From assembly GCF_032854445.1 (NCBI RefSeq), contig NW_027018168.1, forward strand, positions 1 through 64,000: a stretch of DNA of 64,000 bases, in the 5' to 3' direction. Shown here piece after piece: positions 23,012 through 35,066 of the stretch. The notes below the pieces were generated by a model, which saw nothing but the letters and a program-made list of their open reading frames with translations, made no database searches and was not told the DNA's origin. Position 1 is the stretch's first letter; every line of letters starts with the position of its first letter. The DNA comes from Liolophura sinensis. Taxonomy: Eukaryota; Mollusca; Polyplacophora; Chitonida; Chitonidae. The translations under genes and the position numbers were made by a program.

Positions 23012-26000
23012 ATGCGCAATTGGGTCAGGCATCTCCAGGTGTTGAAAAATTGCAAATTTCCTTGGTTTCCATGAGTAAGAGCCGTTGCTGGGCACGTGAT
23101 TTTGACATAAATGATGATTCAATTGTGGCTACAGCCAAAAGTATTGGTCGGAGAGTAACGCGGTTTTGCACCATTCGACTTCTCGTCACAAAATACGTCA
23201 GATTAGCCTCTTACCAGCAGCATTGGAACATGTTTTCCACTTTTGGATTTTTGCCTGGTCCTTTTGCTAATTGAAATCGGCTACATGTACTATGTACAAT
23301 CGCGACTGGTCATTACTATATTCAACTTTTGATTATAAGTTATGTGCCCTTCGGTAGCCCAGAAGACGTCAAATCTTTGGGCCAAGCCCATTTAACTCAC
23401 CCAGCAAATGTCTTACTTCTAAGTCGAAGATAAACTCAATGTCTTTATCTACATGTAGAAAAACCACACCATTTTTATATAAAAAACACAAGGTACTTGA
23501 TACAGTCTGCTGTAAAAAGTACAATTGAACACTGACCCACATCAATAAGGTGCCAAAAGATGCGCAATTGGGTCAGGCATCTCCAGGTGTTGAAAAATTG
23601 CAAATTTCCTTGGTTTCCATGGAGTAAGAGCCGTTGCTGGGCACGTGATTTTGACATAAATGATGATTCAATTGTGGCTACAGCCAAAAGTATTGGTCGG
23701 AGAGCAACGCGGTTTGCACCATTCGATTTCTCGTCACAAAATACGTCGGATTAGCCTCTTACCAGCAGCATTGGAACATTTTTTCCACTTTTGGATTTTT
23801 GCCTGGTCCCTTTGCTAATTGAAATCGGCTACATGTACTATGTACAATCGCGACTGGTCATTACTATATTCAACTTTTGATTATAAGTTATGTGCCCTTC
23901 GTAGCCCAGAAGACGTCAAATCTTTGGGCCAAGCCCATTTAACTCACCCAGCAAATGTCTTACTTCTAAGTCGAAGATAAACTCAATGTCTTTATCTACA
24001 TGTAGAAAAACCACACCATTTTTATATAAAAAACACAAGGTACTTGATACAGTCTGCTGTAAAAAGTACAATTGAACACTGACCCACATCAATAAGGTGC
24101 CAAAAGATGCGCAATTGGGTCAGGCATCTCCAGGTGTTGAAAAATTGCAAATTTCCTGGTTTCCATGGAGTAAGAGCCGTTGCTGGGCACGTGATTTTGA
24201 CATAAATGATGATTCAATTGTGGCTACAGCAAAAAGTATTGGTCGGAGAGCAACGCCGTTTGCACCATTCGATTTCTCGTCACAAAATACGTCGGATTAG
24301 CCTCTTACCAGCAGCATTGGAACATTTTTTCCACTTTTGGATTTTTGCCTGGTCCTTTTGCTAATTGAAATCGGCTACATGTACTATGTACAATCGCGAC
24401 TGGTCATTACTATATTCAACTTTTGATTATAAGTTATGTGCCCTTCGGTAGCCCAGAAGATGTCAAATCTTTGGGCCAAGCCCATTTAACTCACCCAGCA
24501 AATGTCTTACTTCTAAGTCGAAGATAAACTTAATCTCTTTATCTACATGTAGAAAAACCACACCATTTTTATATAAAAACCACAAGGTACTTGATACAGT
24601 CTGCTGTAAAAAGTACAATTGAACACTGACCAACATCAATAAGGTGCCAAAAGATGCGCAATTGGGTCAGGCATCTCCAGGTGTTGAAAAATTGGAAATT
24701 TCCTTGGTTTCCATGGAGTAAGAGCCGTTGCTGGGCACGTGATTTTGACATAAATGATGATTCAATTGTGGCTACAGCCAAAAGTATTGGTCGGAGAGCA
24801 ACGCGGTTTGCACCATTCGATTTCTCGTCACAAAATACGTCCGGATTAGCCTCTTACCAGCAGCATTGAACATTTTTTCCACTTTTGGATTTTTGCCTGG
24901 TCCTTTTGCTCATTGAAATCGGCTACATGTACTATGTACAATCGCGACTGGTCATTACTATATTCAACCTTTTGATTATAAGTTATGTGCCCTTCGGTAG
25001 CCCAGAAGATGTCAAATCTTTGGGCCAAGCCCATTAACTCACCCAGCAAATGTCTTACTTCTAAGTCGAAGATAAACTTAATCTCTTTATCTACATGTAG
25101 AAAAACCACACCATTTTTATATAAAAACCACAAGGTACTTGATACAGTCTGCTGTAAAAAGTACAATTGAACACTGACCCACATCAATAAGGTGCCAAAA
25201 GATGCGCAATTGGGTCAGGCATCTCCAGCTGTTGAAAAATTGCAAATTTCCTTGGTTTCCATGGAGTAAGAGCCGTTGCTGGGCACGTGATTTTGACATA
25301 AATGATGATTCAATTGTGGCTACAGCCAAAAGTATTGGTCGGAGAGCAACGCGGTTTGCACCATTCGATTTCTCGTCACAAAATACGTCGGATTAGTTTC
25401 TTACCAGCAGCATTGGAACATTTTTTCCACTTTTGGATTTTTGCCTGGTCCTTTTGCTAATTGAAATCGGCTACATGTACTATGTACAATCGCGACTGGT
25501 CATTACTATATTCAACTTTTGATTTATAATTATGTGCCCTTCGGTAGCCCAGAAGATGTCAAATCTTTGGGCCAAGCCCATTTAACTCACCCAGCAAATG
25601 TTTTACTTCTCAGTCGAAGATAAACTCAATGTCTTTATCTACATGTAGAAAAACCACACCATTTTTATAAAAAAAAACCCAAGGTACTTGATACAGTCTG
25701 CTGTAAAAAGTACAATTGAACACTGACCCACATCAATAAGGTGCCAAAAGATGCGCAATTGGGTCAGGCATCTCCAGCTGTTGAAAAATTGCAAATTTCC
25801 TTGGTTTCCATGGAGTAAGAGCCGTTGCTGGGCACGTGATTTTGACATAAATGATGATTCAATTGTGGCTACAGCCAAAAGTATTGGTCGGAGAGCAACG
25901 CGGTTTGCACCATTGGATTTCTCGTCACAAAATACGTCGGATTAGCCTCTTACCAGCACGATTGGAGCATTTTTTTTACTTTTGGATTTTTGCCTGGTCC

Positions 26001-27800
26001 TTTTGCTAATTGAAATCGGCTACATGTACTATGTACAATCGCGACTGGTCATTACTATATTCAACTTTTGATTATAAGTTATGTGCCCTTCGGTAGCCCA
26101 GAAGATGTCAAATCTTTGGGCCAAGCCCATTTAACTCACCCAGCAAATGTCTTACTTCTCAGTCGAAGATAAACTCAATGTCTTTATCTACATGTAGAAA
26201 AACCACACCATTTTTATATAAAAACACAAGGTACTTGATACAGTCTGCTGTAAAAGTACAATTGAACACTGACCCACATCAATAAGGTGCCAAAAGATGC
26301 GCAATTGGGTCAGGCATCTCCAGCTGTTGAAAAATTGCAAATTTCCTTGGTTTCCATGGAGTAAGAGCCGTTGCTGGGCACGTGATTTTGACATAAATGA
26401 TGATTCAATTGTGGCTACAGCCAAAAGTATTGGTCGGAGAGCAACGCGGTTTGCACCATTCGATTTCTCGTCACAAAATACGTCGGATTAGCCTCTTACC
26501 AGCAGCATTGGAACATTTTTTTTACTTTTGGATTTTTGCCTGGTCCTTTTGCTAATTGAAATCGGCTACATGTACTATGTACAATCGCGACTGGTCATTA
26601 CTATATTCAACTTTTGATTATAAGTTATGTGCCCCTTCGGTAGCCCAGAAGATGTCAAATCTTTGGGGCCAAGCCCATTTAACTCACCCAGCAAATGTCT
26701 TACTTCTAAGTCGAAGATAAACTTAATCTCTTTATCTACATGTAGAAAAACCACACCATTTTTATATAAAAACCACAAGGTACTTGATACAGTCTGCTGT
26801 AAAAAGTACAATTGAACACTGACCCACATCAATAAGATGCAAAAAGATGCGCAATTGGGTCAGGCATCTCCAGGTGTTGAAAAATTGCAAATTTCCTTGG
26901 TTTCCATGGATAAGAGCCGTTGCTGGGCACGTGATTTTGACATAAATGATGATTCAATTGTGGCTACAGCCAAAAGTATTGGTCGGAGAGTAACGCGGTT
27001 TGCACCATTCGACTTCTCGTCACAAAATACGTCAGATTAGCCTCTTACAGCAGCATTGGAACATGTTTTCCACTTTTGGATTTTTGCCTGGTCCTTTTGC
27101 TAATTGAAATCGGCTACATGTACTATGTACAATCGCGACTGGTCATTACTATATTCAACTTTTGATTATAAGTTATGTGCCCTTCGGTAGCCCAGAAGAC
27201 GTCAAATCTTTGGGCCAAGCCCATTTAACTCACCCAGCAAATGTCTTACTTCTAAGTCGAAGATAAACTCAATGTCTTTATCTACATGTAGAAAAACCAC
27301 ACCATTTTTATATAAAAAACACAAGGTACTTGATACAGTCTGCTGTAAAAAGTACAATTGAACACTGACCCACATCAATAAGGTGCCAAAAGATGCGCAA
27401 TTGGGTCAGGCATCTCCAGGTGTTGAAAAATTGCAAATTTCCTTGGTTTCCATGGAGTAAGAGCCGTTGCTGGGCACGTGATTTTGACATAAATGATGAT
27501 TCAATTGTGGCTACAGCCAAAAGTATTGTTCGGAGAGCAACGCGGTTTGCACCATTGGATTTCTCGTCACAAAATACGTCGGATTAGCCTCTTACCAGCA
27601 GCATTGGAACATTTTTTCCACTTTTGGATTTTTGCCTGGTCCCTTTGCTAATTGAAATCGGCTACATGTACTATGTACAATCGCGACTGGTCATTACTAT
27701 ATTCAACTTTTGATTATAAGTTATGTGCCCTTCGGTAGCCCAGAAGACGTCAAATCTTTGGGCCAAGCCATTTAACTTACCCAGCAAATGTCTTACTTCT
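21400..27800. other. Cluster of one-base indels
   Basis: About two dozen single-base gains or losses relative to the array consensus fall here (for example 21476, 21677, 21748, 21789, 21870, 22113, 22600, 22930, 22977, 23073, 23166, 23901, 24157, 24842, 24869, 24968, 25034, 26635, 26667, 26911, 27049, 27770). Most are homopolymer-length changes. The preceding 15 kb shows only about three. A sharp change in indel rate without a matching change in substitution types suggests unpolished consensus. Confidence 0.8.
23012..25201 (+). repeat. Four-monomer higher-order unit, copy 2
   Basis: Order is 23012 (four-substitution haplotype), 23560 (GGTCCCTTTGC near 23808), 24107 (ACAGCAAAAAG near 24231) and 24654 (CTCATTG). 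The first three slots match copy 1 at 4-monomer spacing; the fourth differs. Many one-base gains and losses relative to consensus occur, for example near 23073, 23166, 23901, 24157, 24842 and 24869. Confidence 0.65.
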
Positions 27801-28487
27801 AAGTCGAAGATAAACTCAATGTCTTTATCTACATGTAGAAAAACCACACCATTTTTATATAAAAAACACAAGGTACTTGATACAGTCTGCTGTAAAAAGT
27901 ACAATTGAACACTGACCCACATCAATAAGGTGCCAAAAGATGCGCAATTGGGTCAGGCATCTCCAGCTGTTGAAAAATTGCAAATTTCCTTGGTTTCCAT
28001 GGAGTAAGAGCCGTTGCTGGGCACGTGATTTTGACATAAATGATGATTCAATTGTGGCTACAGCAAAAAGTATTGGTCGGAGAGCAACGCGGTTCGCACC
28101 ATTCGATTTCTCGTCACAAAATACGTCGGATTAGCCTCTTACCAGCAGCATTGGAACATTTTTTCCACTTTTGGATTTTTGCCTGGTCCTTTTGCTAATT
28201 GAAATCGGCTACATGTACTATGTACAATCGCGACTGGTCATTACTATATTCAACTTTTGATTATAAGTTATGTGCCCTTCGGTAGCCCAGAAGATGTCAA
28301 ATCTTTGGGCCAAGCCCATTTAACTCACCCAGCAAATGTCTTACTTCTAAGTCGAAGATAAACTTAATCTCTTTATCTACATGTAGAAAAACCACACCAT
28401 TTTTATATAAAAACCACAAGGTACTTGATACAGTCTGCTGTAAAAAGTACAATTGAACACTGACCCACATCAATAAGGTGCCAAAAG
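25202..28487 (+). repeat. Six-monomer block, copy 2 of the 11-monomer-offset duplication
   Basis: The order 25202 (GATTAGTTTCTT), 25751 (ACGATTGGAGC), 26297 (AGCATTGGAAC with TTTTTTTTAC), 26847 (four-substitution haplotype with AATAAGATGCAAAAAG), 27393 (GGTCCCTTTGC) and 27940 (ACAGCAAAAAG) matches 19176-22465 slot by slot. It carries many one-base indels, for example near 25524, 25669, 26224, 26255, 26635, 26667, 26911, 27049 and 27770. Either a real duplicate has been sequenced poorly or a duplicate was created in assembly. Confidence 0.72.
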
Positions 28488-29035
28488 ATGCGCAATTGGG
28501 TCAGGCATCTCCAGCTGTTGAAAAATTGCAAATTTCCTTGGTTTCCATGGAGTAAGAGCCGTTGCTGGGCACGTGATTTTGACATAAATGATGATTCAAT
28601 TGTGGCTACAGCCAAAAGTATTGGTCGGAGAGCAACGCGGTTTGCACCATTCGATTTCTCGTCACAAAATACGTCGGATTAGCCTCTTACCAGCAGCATT
28701 GGAACATTTTTTTTACTTTTGGATTTTTGCCTGGTCCTTTTGCTAATTGAAATCGGCTACATGTACTATGTACAATCGCGACTGGTCATTACTATATTCA
28801 ACTTTTGATTATAAGTTATGTGCCCTTCGGTAGCCCAGAAGATGTCAAATCTTTGGGCCAAGCCCATTTAACTCACCCAGCAAATGTCTTACTTCTAAGT
28901 CGAAGATAAACTTAATCTCTTTATCTACATGTAGAAAAACCACACCATTTTCATATAAAAACCACAAGGTACTTGATACAGTCTGCTGTAAAAAGTACAA
29001 TTGAACACTGACCCACATCAATAAGGTGCCAAAAG
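26847..29035 (+). repeat. Four-monomer higher-order unit, copy 3
   Basis: Order is 26847 (four-substitution haplotype), 27393 (GGTCCCTTTGC near 27641), 27940 (ACAGCAAAAAG near 28064) and 28488 (GCTGTT with TTGCAAAT). The next copy follows directly at 29036. The gap from copy 2 is seven monomers rather than four, because the block 25202-26846 lies between them. Confidence 0.7.
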
Positions 29036-31227
29036 ATGCGCAATTGGGTCAGGCATCTCCAGGTGTTGAAAAATTGCAAATTTCCTTGGTTTCCATGGAG
29101 TAAGAGCCGTTGCTGGGCACGTGATTTTGACATAAATGATGATTCAATTGTGGCTACAGCCAAAAGTATTGGTCGGAGAGTAACGCGGTTTGCACCATTC
29201 GACTTCTCGTCACAAAATACGTCAGATTAGCCTCTTACCAGCAGCATTGGAACATGTTTTCCACTTTTGGATTTTTGCCTGGTCCTTTTGCTAATTGAAA
29301 TCGGCTACATGTACTATGTACAATCGCGACTGGTCATTACTATATTCAACTTTTGATTATAAGTTATGTGCCCTTCGGTAGCCCAGAAGACGTCAAATCT
29401 TTGGGCCAAGCCCATTTAACTCACCCAGCAAATGTCTTACTTCTAAGTCGAAGATAAACTCAATGTCTTTATCTACATGTAGAAAAACCACACCATTTTT
29501 ATGTAAAAAACACAAGGTACTTGATACAGTCTGCTGTAAAAAGTACAATTGAACACTGACCCACATCAATAAGGTGCCAAAAGATGCGCAATTGGGTCAG
29601 GCATCTCCAGGTGTTGAAAAATTGCAAATTTCCTTGGTTTCCATGGAGTAAGAGCCGTTGCTGGGCACGTGATTTTGACATAAATGATGATTCAATTGTG
29701 GCTACAGCCAAAAGTATTGGTCGGAGAGCAACGCGGTTTGCACCATTCGATTTCTCGTCACAAAATACGTCGGATTAGCCTCTTACCAGCAGCATTGGAA
29801 CATTTTTTCCACTTTTGGATTTTTCCCTGGTCCCTTTGCTAATTGAAATCGGCTACATGTACTATGTACAATCGCGACTGGTCATTACTATATTCAACTT
29901 TTGATTATAAGTTATGTGCCCTTCGGTAGCCCAGAAGACGTCAAATCTTTGGGCCAAGCCCATTTAACTCACCCAGCAAATGTCTTACTTCTAAGTCGAA
30001 GATAAACTCAATGTCTTTATCTACATGTAGAAAAACCACACCATTTTTATATAAAAAACACAAGGTACTTGATACAGTCTGCTGTAAAAAGTACAATTGA
30101 ACACTGACCCACATCAATAAGGTGCCAAAAGATGCGCAATTGGGTCAGGCATCTCCAGGTGTTGAAAAATTGCAAATTTCCTTGGTTTCCATGGAGTAAG
30201 AGCCGTTGCTGGGCACGTGATTTTGACATAAATGATGATTCAATTGTGGCTACAGCAAAAAGTATTGGTCGGAGAGCAACGCGGTTTGCACCATTCGATT
30301 TCTCGTCACAAAATACGTCGGATTAGCCTCTTACCAGCAGCATTGGAACATTTTTTCCACTTTTGGATTTTTGCCTGGTCCTTTTGCTAATTGAAATCGG
30401 CTACATGTACTATGTACAATCGCGACTGGTCATTACTATATTCAACTTTTGATTATAAGTTATGTGCCCTTCGGTAGCCCAGAAGATGTCAAATCTTTGG
30501 GCCAAGCCCATTTAACTCACCCAGCAAATGTCTTACTTCTAAGTCGAAGATAAACTTAATCTCTTTATCTACATGTAGAAAAACCACACCATTTTTATAT
30601 AAAAACCACAAGGTACTTGATACAGTCTGCTGTAAAAAGTACAATTGAACACTGACCCACATCAATAAGGTGCCAAAAGATGCGCAATTGGGTCAGGCAT
30701 CTCCAGGTGTTGAAAAATTGCAAATTTCCTTGGTTTCCATGGAGTAAGAGCCGTTGCTGGGCACGTGATTTTGACATAAATGATGATTCAATTGTGGCTA
30801 CAGCCAAAAGTATTGGTCGGAGAGCAACGCGGTTTGCACCATTCGATTTCTCGTCACAAAATACGTCGGATTAGCCTCTTACCAGCAGCATTGGAACATT
30901 TTTTCCACTTTTGGATTTTTGCCTGGTCCTTTTGCTCATTGAAATCGGCTACATGTACTATGTACAATCGCGACTGGTCATTACTATATTCAACTTTTGA
31001 TTATAAGTTATGTGCCCTTCGGTAGCCCAGAAGATGTCAAATCTTTGGGCCAAGCCCATTTAACTCACCCAGCAAATGTCTTACTTCTAAGTCGAAGATA
31101 AACTTAATCTCTTTATCTACATGTAGAAAAACCACACCATTTTTATATAAAAACCACAAGGTACTTGATACAGTCTGCTGTAAAAAGTACAATTGAACAC
31201 TGACCCACATCAATAAGGTGCCAAAAG
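29036..31227 (+). repeat. Four-monomer higher-order unit, copy 4
   Basis: Order is 29036 (four-substitution haplotype), 29584 (TCCCTTTGC near 29832), 30132 (ACAGCAAAAAG near 30255) and 30680 (CTCATTG). The markers lie 2191 bp from those of copy 3. Sequence is clean here, with none of the indel clustering of 21.4-27.8 kb. Confidence 0.7.
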
Positions 31228-33422
31228 ATGCGCAATTGGGTCAGGCATCTCCAGGTGTTGAAAAATTGGAAATTTCCTTGGTTTCCATGGAGTAAGAGCC
31301 GTTGCTGGGCACGTGATTTTGACATAAATGATGATTCAATTGTGGCTACAGCCAAAAGTATTGGTCGGAGAGCAACGCGGTTTGCACCATTGGATTTCTC
31401 GTCACAAAATACGTCGGATTAGCCTCTTACCAGCACGATTGGAGCATTTTTTTTACTTTTGGATTTTTGCCTGGTCCTTTTGCTAATTGAAATCGGCTAC
31501 ATGTACTATGTACAATCGCGACTGGTCATTACTATATTCAACTTTTGATTATAAGTTATGTGCCCTTCGGTAGCCCAGAAGATGTCAAATCTTTGGGCCA
31601 AGCCCATTTAACTCACCCAGCAAATGTCTTACTTCTCAGTCGAAGATAAACTCAATGTCTTTATCTACATGTAGAAAAAACCACACCATTTTTATATAAA
31701 AAACACAAGGTACTTGATACAGTCTGCTGTAAAAAGTACAATTGAACACTGACCCACATCAATAAGGTGCCAAAAGATGCGCAATTGGGTCAGGCATCTC
31801 CAGGTGTTGAAAAATTGCAAATTTCCTTGGTTTCCATGGAGTAAGAGCCGTTGCTGGGCACGTGATTTTGACATAAATGATGATTCAATTGTGGCTACAG
31901 CCAAAAGTATTGGTCGGAGAGCAACGCGGTTTGCACCATTGGATTTCTCGTCACAAAATACGTCGGATTAGCCTCTTACCAGCAGCATTGGAACATTTTT
32001 TCCACTTTTGGATTTTTGCCTGGTCCCTTTGCTAATTGAAATCGGCTACATGTACTATGTACAATCGCGACTGGTCATTACTATATTCAACTTTTGATTA
32101 TAAGTTATGTGCCCTTCGGTAGCCCAGAAGACGTCAAATCTTTGGGCCAAGCCCATTTAACTCACCCAGCAAATGTCTTACTTCTAAGTCGAAGATAAAC
32201 TCAATGTCTTTATCTACATGTAGAAAAACCACACCATTTTTATATAAAAAACACAAGGTACTTGATACAGTCTGCTGTAAAAAGTACAATTGAACACTGA
32301 CCCACATCAATAAGGTGCCAAAAGATGCGCAATTGGGTCAGGCATCTCCAGGTGTTGAAAAATTGGAAATTTCCTTGGTTTCCATGGAGTAAGAGCCGTT
32401 GCTGGGCACGTGATTTTGACATAAATGATGATTCAATTGTGGCTACAGCAAAAAGTATTGGTCGGAGAGCAACGCGGTTTGCACCATTCGATTTCTCGTC
32501 ACAAAATACGTCGGATTAGCCTCTTACCAGCAGCATTGGAACATTTTTTCCACTTTTGGATTTTTGCCTGGTCCTTTTGCTCATTGAAATCGGCTACATG
32601 TACTATGTACAATCGCGACTGGTCATTACTATATTCAACTTTTGATTATAAGTTATGTGCCCTTCGGTAGCCCAGAAGATGTCAAATCTTTGGGCCAAGC
32701 CCATTTAACTCACCCAGCAAATGTCTTACTTCTAAGTCGAAGATAAACTTAATCTCTTTATCTACATGTAGAAAAACCACACCATTTTTATATAAAAACC
32801 ACAAGGTACTTGATACAGTCTGCTGTAAAAAGTACAATTGAACACTGACCCACATCAATAAGGTGCCAAAAGATGCGCAATTGGGTCAGGCATCTCCAGC
32901 TGTTGAAAAATTGCAAATTTCCTTGGTTTCCATGGAGTAAGAGCCGTTGCTGGGCACGTGATTTTGACATAAATGATGATTCAATTGTGGCTACAGCCAA
33001 AAGTATTGGTCGGAGAGCAACGCGGTTTGCACCATTCGATTTCTCGTCACAAAATACGTCGGATTAGCCTCTTACCAGCAGCATTGGAACATTTTTTTTT
33101 AAATTTTGGATTTTTGCCTGGTCCTTTTGCTAATTGAAATCGGCTACATGTACTATGTACAATCGCGACTGGTCATTACTATATTCAACTTTTGATTATA
33201 AGTTATGTGCCCTTCGGTAGCCCAGAAGATGTCAAATCTTTGGGCCAAGCCCATTTAACTCACCCAGCAAATGTCTTACTTCTAAGTCGAAGATAAACTT
33301 AATCTCTTTATCTACATGTAGAAAAACCACACCATTTTTATATAAAAACCACAAGGTACTTGATACAGTCTGCTGTAAAAAGTACAATTGAACACTGACC
33401 CACATCAATAAGGTGCCAAAAG
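31228..33422 (+). repeat. Four-monomer higher-order unit, copy 5 (first slot replaced)
   Basis: Slots two and three are present at the expected spacing: GGTCCCTTTGC near 32025 in monomer 31777 and ACAGCAAAAAG near 32447 in monomer 32325. Slot four is 32873 (GCTGTT with TTGCAAAT), as in copies 1 and 3. The first slot, 31228, lacks the four-substitution haplotype and instead carries ACCATTGGATTT and ACGATTGGAGC. Monomer 32873 has an unusual T-run and AAATTTTGG near 33095. Confidence 0.65.
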
Positions 33423-35066
33423 ATGCGCAATTGGGTCAGGCATCTCCAGGTGTTGAAAAATTGCAAATTTCCTTGGTTTCCATGGAGTAAGAGCCGTTGC
33501 TGGGCACGTGATTTTGACATAAATGATGATTCAATTGTGGCTACAGCCAAAAGTATTGGTCGGAGAGTAACGCGGTTTGCACCATTCGACTTCTCGTCAC
33601 AAAATACGTCAGATTAGCCTCTTACCAGCAGCATTGGAACATGTTTTCCACTTTTGGATTTTTGCCTGGTCCTTTTGCTAATTGAAATCGGCTACATGTA
33701 CTATGTACAATCGCGACTGGTCATTACTATATTCAACTTTTGATTATAAGTTATGTGCCCTTCGGTAGCCCAGAAGACGTCAAATCTTTGGGCCAAGCCC
33801 ATTTAACTCACCCAGCAAATGTCTTACTTCTAAGTCGAAGATAAACTCAATGTCTTTATCTACATGTAGAAAAACCACACCATTTTTATATAAAAAACAC
33901 AAGGTACTTGATACAGTCTGCTGTAAAAAGTACAATTGAACACTGACCCACATCAATAAGGTGCCAAAAGATGCGCAATTGGGTCAGGCATCTCCAGGTG
34001 TTGAAAAATTGCAAATTTCCTTGGTTTCCATGGAGTAAGAGCCGTTGCTGGGCACGTGATTTTGACATAAATGATGATTCAATTGTGGCTACAGCCAAAA
34101 GTATTGGTCGGAGAGCAACGCGGTTTGCACCATTCGATTTCTCGTCACAAAATACGTCGGATTAGCCTCTTACCAGCAGCATTGGAACATTTTTTCCACT
34201 TTTGGATTTTTGCCTGGTCCCTTTGCTAATTGAAATCGGCTACATGTACTATGTACAATCGCGACTGGTCATTACTATATTCAACTTTTGATTATAAGTT
34301 ATGTGCCCTTCGGTAGCCCAGAAGACGTCAAATCTTTGGGCCAAGCCCATTTAACTCACCCAGCAAATGTCTTACTTCTAAGTCGAAGATAAACTCAATG
34401 TCTTTATCTACATGTAGAAAAACCACACCATTTTTATATAAAAAACACAAGGTACTTGATACAGTCTGCTGTAAAAAGTACAATTGAACACTGACCCACA
34501 TCAATAAGGTGCCAAAAGATGCGCAATTGGGTCAGGCATCTCCAGGTGTTGAAAAATTGCAAATTTCCTTGGTTTCCATGGAGTAAGAGCCGTTGCTGGG
34601 CACGTGATTTTGACATAAATGATGATTCAATTGTGGCTACAGCAAATAGTATTGGTCGGAGAGCAACGCGGTTTGCACCATTCGATTTCTCGGCACAAAA
34701 TACGTCGGATTAGCCTCTTACCAGCAGCATTGGAACATTTTTTCCACTTTTGGATTTTTGCCTGGTCCTTTTGCTAATTGAAATCGGCTACATGTACTAT
34801 GTACAATCGCCACTGGTCATTACTATATTCAACTTTTGATTATAAGTTATGTGCCCTTCGGTAGCCCAGAAGATGTCAAATCTTTGGGCCAAGCCCATTT
34901 AACTCACCCAGCAAATGTCTTACTTCTAAGTCGAAGATAAACTTAATCTCTTTATCTACATGTAGAAAAACCACACCATTTTTATATAAAAACCACAAGG
35001 TACTTGATACAGTCTGCTGTAAAAAGTACAATTGAACACTGACCCACATCAATAAGGTGCCAAAAG
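33423..35066 (+). repeat. Four-monomer higher-order unit, copy 6 (three slots)
   Basis: Order is 33423 (four-substitution haplotype), 33971 (GGTCCCTTTGC near 34219) and 34519 (ACAGCAAATAG near 34641, the marker with one further change). After this the four-monomer pattern is not seen again in the window; monomers from 35067 belong to mixed types. This marks the right end of the four-monomer domain. Confidence 0.68.
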
